From Sphingomonadales bacterium UBA656 (GTDB lineage: Bacteria > Pseudomonadota > Alphaproteobacteria > Sphingomonadales > Sphingomonadaceae), in the NCBI GenBank assembly GCA_002299895.1, contig DBOC01000008.1, positions 177,879 to 223,657 of the forward strand: DNA of 45,779 nt, in the 5' to 3' direction. A program made the translations under genes and the position numbers. Positions 24,860 through 33,162 of this stretch are shown piece by piece. The notes under the pieces are model-generated. The model saw nothing but the letters and a program-made list of their open reading frames with translations, had not been told where the DNA came from and ran no database searches. Position 1 is the first letter of the stretch. Each line of letters opens with the position of its first letter.

Positions 24860-26062
24860 CTACTTAGCGCGCGACATTGCTTCCGCATCAACCGCCGCTT
24901 GAACAGCTTTGTAAAAGGCCTCCCGTTGCACACCGACCGTGTTGGGATCAGTTGCCTTTGGCCAATTGCTGTTCGATGCGATTATGAGATTGCGTTTGGG
25001 GTCAATGAAGATGCCCTGCCCAAAAATACCTTGGGCTGCGTAACTACCATCGTCATAGGTCCACCATTGATAGCCATAGCCTTTACCCGGCATGCCGATA
25101 TCCGCTTGCTTGCTCGTGGCCGGCGCGATCCAGTTGTCTGGTAAAATGCTTGCGCCATTGACCTTCGCTCCGCCGAGCATAAACATACCAAAACGCGCAT
25201 AATCGCGCGTTGATGCCTGAATGCAGCAACCGCTAATCTCGTGCCCGGTTGCGCCCAGTAGCCAGCTTGCGTCCTGCTCCATACCAAATGGTGCCCATAG
25301 TTTTTCCGACAGATAGGCGGACAAGGTCTTCTTTGTAGCGGAACTGACCAACACACCAATCAAATTGGTTTCGCCGGTTTTGTAGACCCATTTTGTGCCA
25401 GCAGGTGCCTCCCGCGGCAATTTGCGCATATAGCTGACGGTTACGTCCATGCCGTTTTCGGCCTTATGCGCGTTGAACAAGGCGACATCGGACTTAGGAT
25501 CCTCATAATCCTCATTCCATTTGACGCCGGACGTCATCGTCAGCAACTGCGCGATGGTGACGTCATCATAAGCCGATCCTTTCAGATCGGGGATATAAGC
25601 CGAAACCTTGTCATCGATGCTTTTGATATAGCCGTCCTTTATGGCCGCACCAACCAAGGTCGAAGTGAAGGATTTTGCGACGGAAAAGCTCGTCCATTTG
25701 CCCTCTGGACCAAAATCGAGCCCATATTTTTCCATCCGCACTTTGCCATCCTGAATGATGACCAACCCCGCGGTGCGTTGCGCCTTCATATAGGCGTCGA
25801 CATCCGTTGGGATTGTCAGCGGCGTGCCTTTGGGCAAAGGAAATACCATGTCGCCTTTGGCAATGACATTGGCTTTGGCAAGGATAGGAATCCGGTCCAT
25901 CGTGCGAAACGCGGCGTCGCGTTGTTCTACGCTCCAGAACAGCACGTTAGCGTCCGTCGGCAGGCTGGATAGGAGCGCTTTCATGTCCTTGTCCGCGCTG
26001 ACCCAGAAACCACCCGCTGCTGATGCCATGACCAGCAAAAACCCGAATATCCATTTTTTCAT
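24860..26062 (-). CDS. Serine hydrolase of the class C beta-lactamase / NylB-like fold
   Basis: This 400-residue protein has an N-terminal signal or anchor (residues 4-22). The nucleophile motif S-x-x-K is SVAK at 127-130, followed by SFTSTLVGAAIKDGYIKSID. The second-motif tyrosine is probably Y227 in WVYKTGETN. LLTMTSGVKWNEDYEDP and GCCIQASTRDYARFGMFML are as in 6-aminohexanoate-dimer hydrolase-like and other penicillin-binding-fold esterases. It is likely a periplasmic esterase or amidase; beta-lactamase activity is not implied. GGAGCAGG precedes the ATG. It stands upstream of potD on the same strand but is probably a separate unit. Confidence 0.88.
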   Translation of the reverse strand: MKKWIFGFLLVMASAAGGFWVSADKDMKALLSSLPTDANVLFWSVEQRDAAFRTMDRIPILAKANVIAKGDMVFPLPKGTPLTIPTDVDAYMKAQRTAGLVIIQDGKVRMEKYGLDFGPEGKWTSFSVAKSFTSTLVGAAIKDGYIKSIDDKVSAYIPDLKGSAYDDVTIAQLLTMTSGVKWNEDYEDPKSDVALFNAHKAENGMDVTVSYMRKLPREAPAGTKWVYKTGETNLIGVLVSSATKKTLSAYLSEKLWAPFGMEQDASWLLGATGHEISGCCIQASTRDYARFGMFMLGGAKVNGASILPDNWIAPATSKQADIGMPGKGYGYQWWTYDDGSYAAQGIFGQGIFIDPKRNLIIASNSNWPKATDPNTVGVQREAFYKAVQAAVDAEAMSRAK

Positions 26063-26225
26063 CCTGCTCCCCCGTTATCATGTCTTGATGTGCGTTGACT
26101 TGCGAACCTTTGAAGCCACCGCCTCTCTATCACATTGCGCAATACATCAGATAATGGCGCCAAAGCGAAGCAAATTTATCATCAAAACCGATTGGTAAAA
26201 TTCATTGTGGAAACAATGGCAGTCA

Positions 26226-26254
26226 TTGCGAAACACGAATGCCCGCCTTATGTA
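26226..26254 (+). promoter_or_regulatory. Candidate promoter of the lemA cluster
   Basis: TTGCGA (26226-26231), a 17-base spacer and TATGTA (26249-26254) with an overlapping TATATA lie about 65 bases upstream of the lemA start. The 257-base gap around it holds no gene that I can see. Confidence 0.4.
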
Positions 26255-26318
26255 TATAACACACGCCCGTTAAAGGGCTAGATTTCTAGGCGATTTGCCA
26301 ATTGGAGGAACTCGTTAG

Positions 26319-26927
26319 ATGCGTAAAACTTATTTGAAATTTCTTCTGGTGCCCGTTGCTGCTGCCTCGTTGGCCGGATGCGGTATCAACAGTGTTCCAA
26401 CGGCTGAAGAAAATGCCAAGGCAAAATGGGCTGATGTCCAAGCCGCGTTTCAAGAGCGCGCGAACCTCATTCCTAACCTAGCCAATATCGTCAAAGGCGC
26501 GGCCGCACAGGAAAACAAGACCCTGACGGAAGTGATACAGGCGCGTGCACAAGCCACATCGCCGAGCATTCAGGTCAACCCTGAAGACTTAAACGACCAA
26601 GCCAAGATGGCGGCGTTTCAGCGCGCGCAAAATCAATTATCGGGCAGCCTGTCCCGCTTGCTGGTTTCGGTCGAGCAATATCCCCAGTTAAAAAGCCAGG
26701 AAGGCTATTTAAAACTGCAGGACCAGTTGGAAGGTCAGGAAAACCGCGTGCGCATTACGCTGCGCGATTATAATGAAGCCGTGCGTGGGTATAATACAAC
26801 CATTCGCACATTCCCCGACATTATTGGCGCAAAGATCATCCACGGCGCAAAGCCGATGGTTCCGTATCAAGCAACCACACAAGGTGCCGAGACGGCACCA
26901 ACGCTGGATATGGCACCTGCCACATAA
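26319..26927 (+). CDS. lemA: LemA-family lipoprotein
   Basis: This 202-residue protein has a short signal ending in the lipobox LAGC (cysteine 21) and then the LemA helical domain: AKWADVQAAFQERANLIPNL, where the W..VQ and R-x-x-L-I-P-N-L are the family signature, followed by long amphipathic helices (QLSGSLSRLLVSVEQYPQLK). LemA proteins form membrane-associated helical bundles of poorly known role. GGAGGAA is found upstream of the ATG. It leads a run with two TPM-domain genes, an association seen in many bacteria. Confidence 0.95.
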   Translation: MRKTYLKFLLVPVAAASLAGCGINSVPTAEENAKAKWADVQAAFQERANLIPNLANIVKGAAAQENKTLTEVIQARAQATSPSIQVNPEDLNDQAKMAAFQRAQNQLSGSLSRLLVSVEQYPQLKSQEGYLKLQDQLEGQENRVRITLRDYNEAVRGYNTTIRTFPDIIGAKIIHGAKPMVPYQATTQGAETAPTLDMAPAT

Positions 26928-26948
26928 TGCCCATTTGGGGAGTATCAC

Positions 26949-27737
26949 ATGCATAAGGCCCTTGGCCTGCTGATTGCGCTGCTGCTGGTCCTTTCTGGTC
27001 AAGCAGCAGTTGCGCAGGATTTTCCGAAACTGACAGGTCGCGTGGTCGACCAAGCAGATCTGCTTGATCCGCAACAGGAAGCTGCGCTCACGGCCAAATT
27101 GGCCGGGCTCGAAACCCGCACCCAGCGTCAATTAGTGGTGGCAACGCTGAACAGCCTCGAAGGCTATGAAATTTCCGATTATGGCTATCGGCTTGGTCGG
27201 GAATGGGCATTGGGTCAGGATGGCAAAGGCGAGACCGAGAAGGACAATGGCGCAATCCTGATCATTGCCCCCAATGAGCGCAAAATGCGGATTGAGGTGG
27301 GTTATGGCTTGGAACCCGTGCTGACCGATGGCCTGTCCTCAACGATCATCCGCAACGACATCACGCCGCATTTTAAGGACGGTGATTTTGTCGGTGGCAT
27401 CAATGCGGGCGTTGATCGCATTGTCACCCAACTCGAACTCCCCGCCGACGAGGCGGCCAAGATCGCCAGCGCCGCGCAGCAACCCCATGACCGCGATAAA
27501 GGTGGTCCACTGGGCGCGATTATCTTTGTGCTCTTCCTCATCTTCTTCGTATTTCTGCCGATGATCCGTTCCATGAATGGCGGCGGGCGCAAACATCGGC
27601 GCGGCGGCATGGCTCCGGTCATTATCTGGGGCGGTGGCAGTGGCTTCGGCGGTGGTGGCTTTGGTGGCGGCGGTTTTGGTGGATTTGGCGGCGGAGGCGG
27701 CAGCTTCGGCGGCGGTGGTGCTTCAGGTGGTTGGTAG
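26949..27737 (+). CDS. TPM-domain protein with glycine-rich tail (YgcG-like)
   Basis: This 262-residue protein has a signal peptide (to about residue 24), then a TPM domain: LTGRVVDQADLLDPQQEAAL, RQLVVATLNSLEGYEISDYG, LIIAPNERKMRIEVGYGLE. A membrane helix (about 182-205, LGAIIFVLFLIFFVFLP) is followed by a basic stretch and a tail made almost only of Gly, Phe and Ser in GGGGF units. TPM domains are reported as phosphatase-like or as photosystem/quality-control helpers; here the role is unknown. It lies 21 bases after lemA and is followed by a second TPM gene. Confidence 0.92.
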   Translation: MHKALGLLIALLLVLSGQAAVAQDFPKLTGRVVDQADLLDPQQEAALTAKLAGLETRTQRQLVVATLNSLEGYEISDYGYRLGREWALGQDGKGETEKDNGAILIIAPNERKMRIEVGYGLEPVLTDGLSSTIIRNDITPHFKDGDFVGGINAGVDRIVTQLELPADEAAKIASAAQQPHDRDKGGPLGAIIFVLFLIFFVFLPMIRSMNGGGRKHRRGGMAPVIIWGGGSGFGGGGFGGGGFGGFGGGGGSFGGGGASGGW

Positions 27738-27748
27738 GAATATGTGAT

Positions 27749-28438
27749 ATGACCATAAGTAAAATCAGCCATATGACCGCCGCCGACCATGCCTTGGTAA
27801 CAGCAGCGGTTGCTGACGCCGAGCAGCATACGAGCGGCGAAATCGTCACCATCGTGAATGACCTGTCGGACCATTATGAAGATGTCCGCACGGCCTGGGC
27901 CAGCGCCGTTGCGTTCATTGCCTTGGCGACTTACGCGACCTTTCCAGATTTTTACATGAGCCTGATTAATGGCCTGTCGGGTGGATGGGGTCACGAATAT
28001 ACGACAGGTGAATATGCTGCATTATTGTTGACCGCAGTCGCGCTGAAATGGATTGGCACATGGTTCATACTGAAATGGATGCCCTTGCGCTTGGCGCTCA
28101 CGCCCAAAGCTATAAAACTAACCCGCGTCCGTAGCCGAGCGATCAGCCTGTTCAAGGTCGGAACCGAGTCCAAGACATTAGGGCGGACAGGTGTTTTATT
28201 GTATCTGTCGATGAAAGAGCATCGTGCGGAAATCGTCGCGGACGAAGCGATCGCATCCAAGGTTGCGCCAGAGGTTTGGGGTGACGCAATGGTTGCCTTG
28301 CTCGAACAAGTGAAGGCTGGAAATCCCGGCGCTGGCGTTGCGGCAGCAGTCGCGCAAATGGGCGTTGTTTTGGCCGAGCACTTCCCTAAGGGCATCGAAA
28401 ATCCAAACGAACTACCCGATAGGCTCATCGAATTATGA
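27749..28438 (+). CDS. TPM-domain membrane protein
   Basis: This second TPM protein (229 residues) lacks a signal peptide and starts with ISHMTAADHALVTAAVADAE followed by SGEIVTIVNDLSDHYEDV. Two hydrophobic segments (about 47-65 and 84-105) split the domain, and the second half has LYLSMKEHRAEIVADEAIAS, typical of the membrane-bound family. A TTG at 27731 is possible, but ATG 27749 has AGGA nine bases upstream. The stop overlaps the NUDIX start by four bases (ATGA). It probably works with LemA and the first TPM protein at the membrane. Confidence 0.9.
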   Translation: MTISKISHMTAADHALVTAAVADAEQHTSGEIVTIVNDLSDHYEDVRTAWASAVAFIALATYATFPDFYMSLINGLSGGWGHEYTTGEYAALLLTAVALKWIGTWFILKWMPLRLALTPKAIKLTRVRSRAISLFKVGTESKTLGRTGVLLYLSMKEHRAEIVADEAIASKVAPEVWGDAMVALLEQVKAGNPGAGVAAAVAQMGVVLAEHFPKGIENPNELPDRLIEL

Positions 28439-28953
28439 GGGAAGCAGACGAGGCAGAAACCGTGATGTGGCAAGGGCGCTTCATCACGGCGAAGACGCGC
28501 GGAAAGTGGGAATATGTCAGCCGGGCGCGCGGCATCAAGGCGGCGGTTATCCTTGCGATAGAGGATGATCATGTCCTGCTAGTCGAACAATATCGTGTGC
28601 CGCTTGGTGCGAATTGTGTTGAACTGCCAGCGGGTCTAATCGGCGACCATGAAGAGGGTGAAGACACTTTGGTGTCCGCTGCCCGAGAGCTTGAGGAAGA
28701 AACTGGCTATCGAGCCGACAATCTGGAAATCATCGGCGAGTATTTCTCTTCACCCGGCATGGTGAGCGAAAGCTTCTCGCTCGTCCGCGCACGCGGCCTG
28801 AATAAGGTAAGCGACGGCGGCGGTGTTGATGGCGAAAATATCATCGTCCACCGCGTTGCCTTGGCAGATTTACCGCATTTTGTTCAGGAAAAGCGCGCCG
28901 AAGGTTGCGCCATAGACGTTAAGCTTCTGATGCTGCCGGGAATGATTGCTTAA
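28435..28953 (+). CDS. NUDIX hydrolase, ADP-ribose pyrophosphatase-like
   Basis: This 172-residue protein hydrolyses a nucleoside diphosphate linked to another group. The Nudix box begins at GLIGDHEEGEDTLVSAAREL and continues EEETGY, giving the G-x5-E-x7-R-E-L-x-E-E-x-G pattern with all metal-binding glutamates. The preceding VLLVEQYRVPLGANCVELPA and following YFSSPGMVSESFSLVRA match ADP-ribose or ADP-sugar pyrophosphatases. It is coupled to the TPM gene by a four-base overlap, and its stop overlaps the stop of the convergent complex I subunit gene in the shared bases TTAA. Confidence 0.93.
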   Translation: MREADEAETVMWQGRFITAKTRGKWEYVSRARGIKAAVILAIEDDHVLLVEQYRVPLGANCVELPAGLIGDHEEGEDTLVSAARELEEETGYRADNLEIIGEYFSSPGMVSESFSLVRARGLNKVSDGGGVDGENIIVHRVALADLPHFVQEKRAEGCAIDVKLLMLPGMIA

Positions 28954-29225
28954 CGGAAATTATCCGCATAGGCTTGAAGCTTAAGCGTTTTAGGCGGCGT
29001 TGGAATAAAGGTCGCCCTTATCCCTTTCTTTTCAGCAAAAGCCCGCGCGGCATCTAGGCTAGGAAAGGTCAATTGCACTTGCGATTGCGTATCGCCTGAA
29101 CCCGCCCAACCCATCAAAGGGTCGGCTTTGCGGGGTTCCGCCGGCACATATTCCAGCACCCATTCGCGGCGTCCACTGCCTGACTGCATGGCATTTTTTG
29201 GGCGTTGAAAAATACGGGCGGACAT
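28950..29225 (-). CDS. NDUFS4-like complex I accessory subunit (ETC complex I family)
   Basis: This 91-residue protein begins MSARIFQRPKNAMQSG and continues WVLEYVPAEPRKADPLMGW, the conserved stretch of the NDUFS4/AQDQ accessory subunit found in mitochondria and alphaproteobacteria; GIRATFIPTPPKTLKLQAYA closes the domain. It stabilises NADH dehydrogenase near its N module in mitochondria; the same role is inferred here. The ATG at 29225 has AGGAAA before it, so it is preferred over the longer frame starting at 29348. It lies away from any nuo genes, as is usual. Confidence 0.92.
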   Translation of the reverse strand: MSARIFQRPKNAMQSGSGRREWVLEYVPAEPRKADPLMGWAGSGDTQSQVQLTFPSLDAARAFAEKKGIRATFIPTPPKTLKLQAYADNFR

Positions 29226-29281
29226 ATTGCGTTTCCTGACGGTTAATTCGGCATCGCCTTGCCCGAACAGCATCTGAGTCG

Positions 29282-31735
29282 TCAAGCGTTGCGGGGCGTG
29301 TCGCGCGCTTGTGCTTTTTTCGTCTTGAGGCTGGCGACGCCCTCCCACGGCGCGTCGGGCCAGTTATGCTTTGGATAACGGCCGCGCATTTCTTTGGCGA
29401 CATCACGCCAGCTTCCGCGCCAAAATTCGGGCAGATTGCGGGTTGTCTGGATAGGACGACCCGCCGGCGAGGTTAGGCTGAGAACAAGCGGTATGCGTTC
29501 CACGCCTACCAACGGGTGCGTATCAAGCCCAAACAAAGCTTGGACGCGCAATTCCACCGTTGGGCCCGCTTCGGCTGCATAATCGATATCATGTTCGGTT
29601 CCAGCGGGGCTTTTGAAAGAGGCTGGCGCAATTCGATCGATACGAGACCGTGCATCCCATCCCAGTACATTGTCCAGCGCTTGCGCCAAACCCGACGGCG
29701 CAACGTCGCGCAAGCGGTTCACCTTCCCAAGCAACGGCAAAAGCCATTGTTCGGCGCTTTGCGCCAAAGCATCGTCGCCAAGCGCGGCAATATCTGCAAA
29801 GAGCGCACGTTCCCGAAGCGCACAGGCCGAAGCCGACCACGGCAGAGCATCGATCCCCAACTCCTGCACGGCCAACAACAAAGCATTGGCAACGGCTCCG
29901 GGGTCCGGTTTTTCAATGCGTCCTTCGCTCAGCACAATCGCACCAATCCGCCGTTGCACCCGTGCCTCCACGCGGTCAGCAATTTTGTCGTAGGACAATA
30001 TTTCCTGACTGATGATGCGATGCCCAAATCGCCCGATGAGTTCAGGCTCAGTCAATGCAGCTGCCGACAAGATCCGCGCGCCGGATGCTGCGCCTTGCAC
30101 ATCGGCCACGGCAAGCCACTCCTCCCGCGCGAGCGGTGATGCTGCGTCAAACTGCAGCCCGCGCCCCATTGCGCTGATCCATTTCTCGCCCTTGGAATCG
30201 CGCCGTTTCGCAATACGCTCTGGAAATGCTGTGGCGATTAGACCGCCGATGCTCAAAGGCTCGCCTCGGCCTTTATCGTTACAAAGCCGCGCAATGCGCT
30301 GGGCTAGCTTGCGTGCGGCCTCTGCCTTTGGACCGCGTTCGCGCGTGAAACGTTCAAAACGGGTGTCGATGTCCTCACTTTGTCCGCCCAAACCGCGCTC
30401 TTGCAGCAGAACCGCCAGCATCGCTGCATCCTCAGCTTGCCCACTATGGGCGGCGGTCGCGACCATATGCGCAAGATTGGGAGGTAATGGCAGGTTTGCA
30501 AGCGTCGTTCCGTGCGCGGTAATCCGTCCCTGCGCGTCCAATGCCTCCACCGACATCAACAATTTATGTGCTTGCTGAACCGCGGCGGCCGGTGGGGCAT
30601 CAAGCCAACGGAGCTTCGCAGGGTCATTCTCGCCCCAACGCGCGCAATCGAGCAATAGAGGCGCAAGATCGCTCTCAAAAATCTCCGGCGGATCGAACGG
30701 CGGCAGTCCCCCATTGCCCGCTTCCTCCCAAAGCCGATAGGCTATCCCCGCCTCTTGCCGGGCGGCTCGCCCAGCGCGCTGTGTTGCGGCAGACAGGCTT
30801 GCCCGCTCGGTGACCAACCGCGTGACACCCGCTGCTTGGTCAAAGCGCGCGCGCCGTGCAAGGCCGCTATCGACCACGACACGCACCCCGTCGATGGTTA
30901 GGCTGGTCTCCGCAATGTTTGTGGCGAAAATGACCTTGCGGCGTCCTTGCGCATCGCGGCGAACCGCAAGCTTCTGTGCCGCCGGGTCAATCTGTCCATG
31001 CAGCTTGTGTACCACAATATCCGCGCTGCAATCGCCCAAAGCGTCAAAAGCACGATCAATCTCACGCACGCCAGGGAGAAAGGCCAATATGTCGCCCTGC
31101 TGCTCCGACAGCGCCTGACGCAATATGCGTACCAGATCGGTCTCAATCGGCAGTTCGGTCCTGCGGCCGACATAATGATAGTCCAAAGGCCATCTTTTGC
31201 CTTCGCTTTCCAATACAGGCGCGTTGTCCATCAATGTGGAAAAACGAGATCCATCGAGCGTAGCCGACATTGCCACCACGCGAAGGTCGGGCCGAAAGGC
31301 CGCTTGCGCCTCTAGCGCGAGTGCCAGACCGAAATCGCTATCGATGCTGCGTTCGTGGACTTCGTCGAACAACACAGCCGATACGCCCGACAGCTCGGGA
31401 TCGCTGATAATCCGATTGCGAAAAATGCCCTCGGTCATCACCAATATACGGGTATCTGGGCCATGCTTGCTATCCAGCCGTGTCGCGTAGCCGACACGTC
31501 CGCCGACCGTTTCGCCCAAATTTTCGGCTATCCGTTCTGCCGCCATGCGCGCGGCCAAGCGGCGCGGCGACAGCAACAGGATCTGGCCAATACAATAAGG
31601 CTCATCCAACAAAGCAGGCGCAACCATCGTAGTTTTGCCCGCGCCCGGTGGAGCGATAAGAACAGCATTGGACACCTTGCGCAAAGATGCCAATAAATCC
31701 GGCATAACCGCCATGACGGGTAATGTTTCGGTCAT
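29282..31735 (-). CDS. hrpB: ATP-dependent helicase HrpB
   Basis: This 817-residue DEAH-family helicase has Walker A APPGAGKTT near residue 29, FDEVHERSIDSDFGLAL as motif II, SATLDG as motif III, and the C-terminal VTERASLSAATQRAGRAARQ. The HrpB-specific C-terminal domain is present, including RYPKHNWPDAPW near the end. The role is RNA or ribosome related and poorly known. The ATG at 31735 starts MTETLPVMAVMPDLL. A TTG at 31768, overlapping the stop of the upstream ispB gene (TTGA), would add 11 residues and cannot be excluded, because neither has a clear ribosome-binding site. Confidence 0.93.
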   Translation of the reverse strand: MTETLPVMAVMPDLLASLRKVSNAVLIAPPGAGKTTMVAPALLDEPYCIGQILLLSPRRLAARMAAERIAENLGETVGGRVGYATRLDSKHGPDTRILVMTEGIFRNRIISDPELSGVSAVLFDEVHERSIDSDFGLALALEAQAAFRPDLRVVAMSATLDGSRFSTLMDNAPVLESEGKRWPLDYHYVGRRTELPIETDLVRILRQALSEQQGDILAFLPGVREIDRAFDALGDCSADIVVHKLHGQIDPAAQKLAVRRDAQGRRKVIFATNIAETSLTIDGVRVVVDSGLARRARFDQAAGVTRLVTERASLSAATQRAGRAARQEAGIAYRLWEEAGNGGLPPFDPPEIFESDLAPLLLDCARWGENDPAKLRWLDAPPAAAVQQAHKLLMSVEALDAQGRITAHGTTLANLPLPPNLAHMVATAAHSGQAEDAAMLAVLLQERGLGGQSEDIDTRFERFTRERGPKAEAARKLAQRIARLCNDKGRGEPLSIGGLIATAFPERIAKRRDSKGEKWISAMGRGLQFDAASPLAREEWLAVADVQGAASGARILSAAALTEPELIGRFGHRIISQEILSYDKIADRVEARVQRRIGAIVLSEGRIEKPDPGAVANALLLAVQELGIDALPWSASACALRERALFADIAALGDDALAQSAEQWLLPLLGKVNRLRDVAPSGLAQALDNVLGWDARSRIDRIAPASFKSPAGTEHDIDYAAEAGPTVELRVQALFGLDTHPLVGVERIPLVLSLTSPAGRPIQTTRNLPEFWRGSWRDVAKEMRGRYPKHNWPDAPWEGVASLKTKKAQARDTPRNA

Positions 31736-31764
31736 GTTTAGCGCGGACGACACCGCTGCGTCCG

Positions 31765-32778
31765 TCAATATGCGCGGGCTATTGCGAATTCCACTGCCTC
31801 AGTCAGCGCAGATTTGGCTTCGCCTGCTGGGAAATGTGCAATCGCATCAATCGCGCGCTGGCCATAATGCCGCGCCCGATCTAAGGTATCGTCAATGGCA
31901 CGATGCGTACGCAGCAATGCACAGGCATGTGCCAAATCGTCGTCACTCACCCGGTTTCCAAGCATCGCATCGCGCCAGAATTTCTGCTCTTCGGCATCGC
32001 CGCGGCAATGCGCGAGGATGACCGGCAGCGTAACCTTGCCATCGCGAAAATCGTCGCCGCTGTCCTTGCCCATAATCGCGCCATCGGAGACATAGTCGAT
32101 GGCATCATCCACCAACTGAAACGCAATACCAAGATTGCGGCCATATGCATCCAGCGCCATCTCTTGAGCGTCGCCGCTTTCGGCGACCACAGCCGATATC
32201 CGGCACGCGGCCGCAAATAATGCCGCCGTTTTCGAGCCAATGATGTCGAGATATTTTTCCTCGGTCGTTGAAATCTGCCGTTGCGCGGTCAACTGGTTGA
32301 CTTCGCCCTCTGCGATAACCGCCGATGCGTTCGATAGGATTTTAAGAACCTTGAGCGAACCATCCTCGACCATCAACTCAAACGACCGACTGAACAGAAA
32401 GTCGCCAACGAGCACAGCTGCTGGATTCCCGAAGATCAGGTTTGCAGCTGTCTTGCCACGTCGCATATCGCTGCCATCGACAACATCATCATGTAGCAAA
32501 GTTGCCGTGTGAATAAACTCTACAGCTGCAGCCAGCTTATGATGGCGTTCGCCCGGATAATCCAGCAACTGCGCACAGGCCAAAGTGAGCATCGGCCGCA
32601 TGCGTTTGCCGCCGCCGGCAATCAAATGACCAGCCAGTTCAGGAATCAGAGGAATTTCGGACTGCATACGGTCCAAAATGACCGCATTGACCTTATTCAT
32701 GCCCGGCGCGACCAATTTTAAGATTGGATCGAGCGAAGGCGCCTGATGTCCGCCGATTTTGTGGATAGTAGCCGTCAT
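31765..32778 (-). CDS. ispB: Trans-polyprenyl diphosphate synthase (ubiquinone side chain)
   Basis: This enzyme elongates farnesyl diphosphate to the long prenyl tail of ubiquinone in the cytoplasm. The two aspartate-rich motifs, DDVVD (in ATLLHDDVVDGSDMRRGK) and DDAID (in FQLVDDAIDYVSDG), bind magnesium and substrate. GGGKRMRPML near residue 55 is the isopentenyl diphosphate site. It has the usual length (337 residues). Chain length cannot be read with certainty; ubiquinone-10 is common in sphingomonads. Its stop overlaps a TTG at the hrpB start. Confidence 0.95.
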   Translation of the reverse strand: MTATIHKIGGHQAPSLDPILKLVAPGMNKVNAVILDRMQSEIPLIPELAGHLIAGGGKRMRPMLTLACAQLLDYPGERHHKLAAAVEFIHTATLLHDDVVDGSDMRRGKTAANLIFGNPAAVLVGDFLFSRSFELMVEDGSLKVLKILSNASAVIAEGEVNQLTAQRQISTTEEKYLDIIGSKTAALFAAACRISAVVAESGDAQEMALDAYGRNLGIAFQLVDDAIDYVSDGAIMGKDSGDDFRDGKVTLPVILAHCRGDAEEQKFWRDAMLGNRVSDDDLAHACALLRTHRAIDDTLDRARHYGQRAIDAIAHFPAGEAKSALTEAVEFAIARAY

Positions 32779-32865
32779 AATCTGATCGCTGTGACGTGCG
32801 CAGCGTGGATAGGCAAGTGCAAATGGCGTATTTTCCCTTGTCCGTTGCGGTCAATATCGGCACAG

Positions 32866-33162
32866 ATGGCATCAATGAACGACGCAGACACTCTCGCCCG
32901 CTATCGCGACAGCATCGACAATATTGATGCTGCGCTGGTTTTTATGCTCGCTGAACGTTTCAAAATAACGCAAGCGGTGGGCGAGTTTAAAGCGAAGTCA
33001 TCGCTGCCCCCTGCCGACCCAGCTCGCGAAGAACGGCAGATACAAAGGCTGCGGCAATTGGCACGCGACGCCAAACTTGATCCTGATTTTACGGAGAAAT
33101 TTCTACGCTTCATCATTGATGAAGTCATTCGCCACCATCAGCAAATCCGCGACGGAAACTAA
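32866..33162 (+). CDS. Chorismate mutase (AroQ type)
   Basis: This 98-residue all-helical enzyme turns chorismate into prephenate for Phe/Tyr synthesis. The pattern is typical: ARYRDSIDNIDAALVFMLAE, RFKITQAVGEFKAKSSLPPA with the Arg-Lys active-site pair, REERQIQRLRQLARDAKLD and the final ...IIDEVIRHHQQI. ATGs at 32866 and 32875 are both possible starts; neither has a strong ribosome-binding site. It is divergent from ispB and convergent with a histidine kinase, with stops overlapping by four bases (CTAA at 33159-33162). Confidence 0.92.
   Translation: MASMNDADTLARYRDSIDNIDAALVFMLAERFKITQAVGEFKAKSSLPPADPAREERQIQRLRQLARDAKLDPDFTEKFLRFIIDEVIRHHQQIRDGN

Noticed and set aside
27630..27735. Short GGT/GGC repeats that look like a tandem array
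   Set aside because: They encode the glycine-rich tail of the TPM protein; the units are irregular and without spacers, so it is not a CRISPR array.
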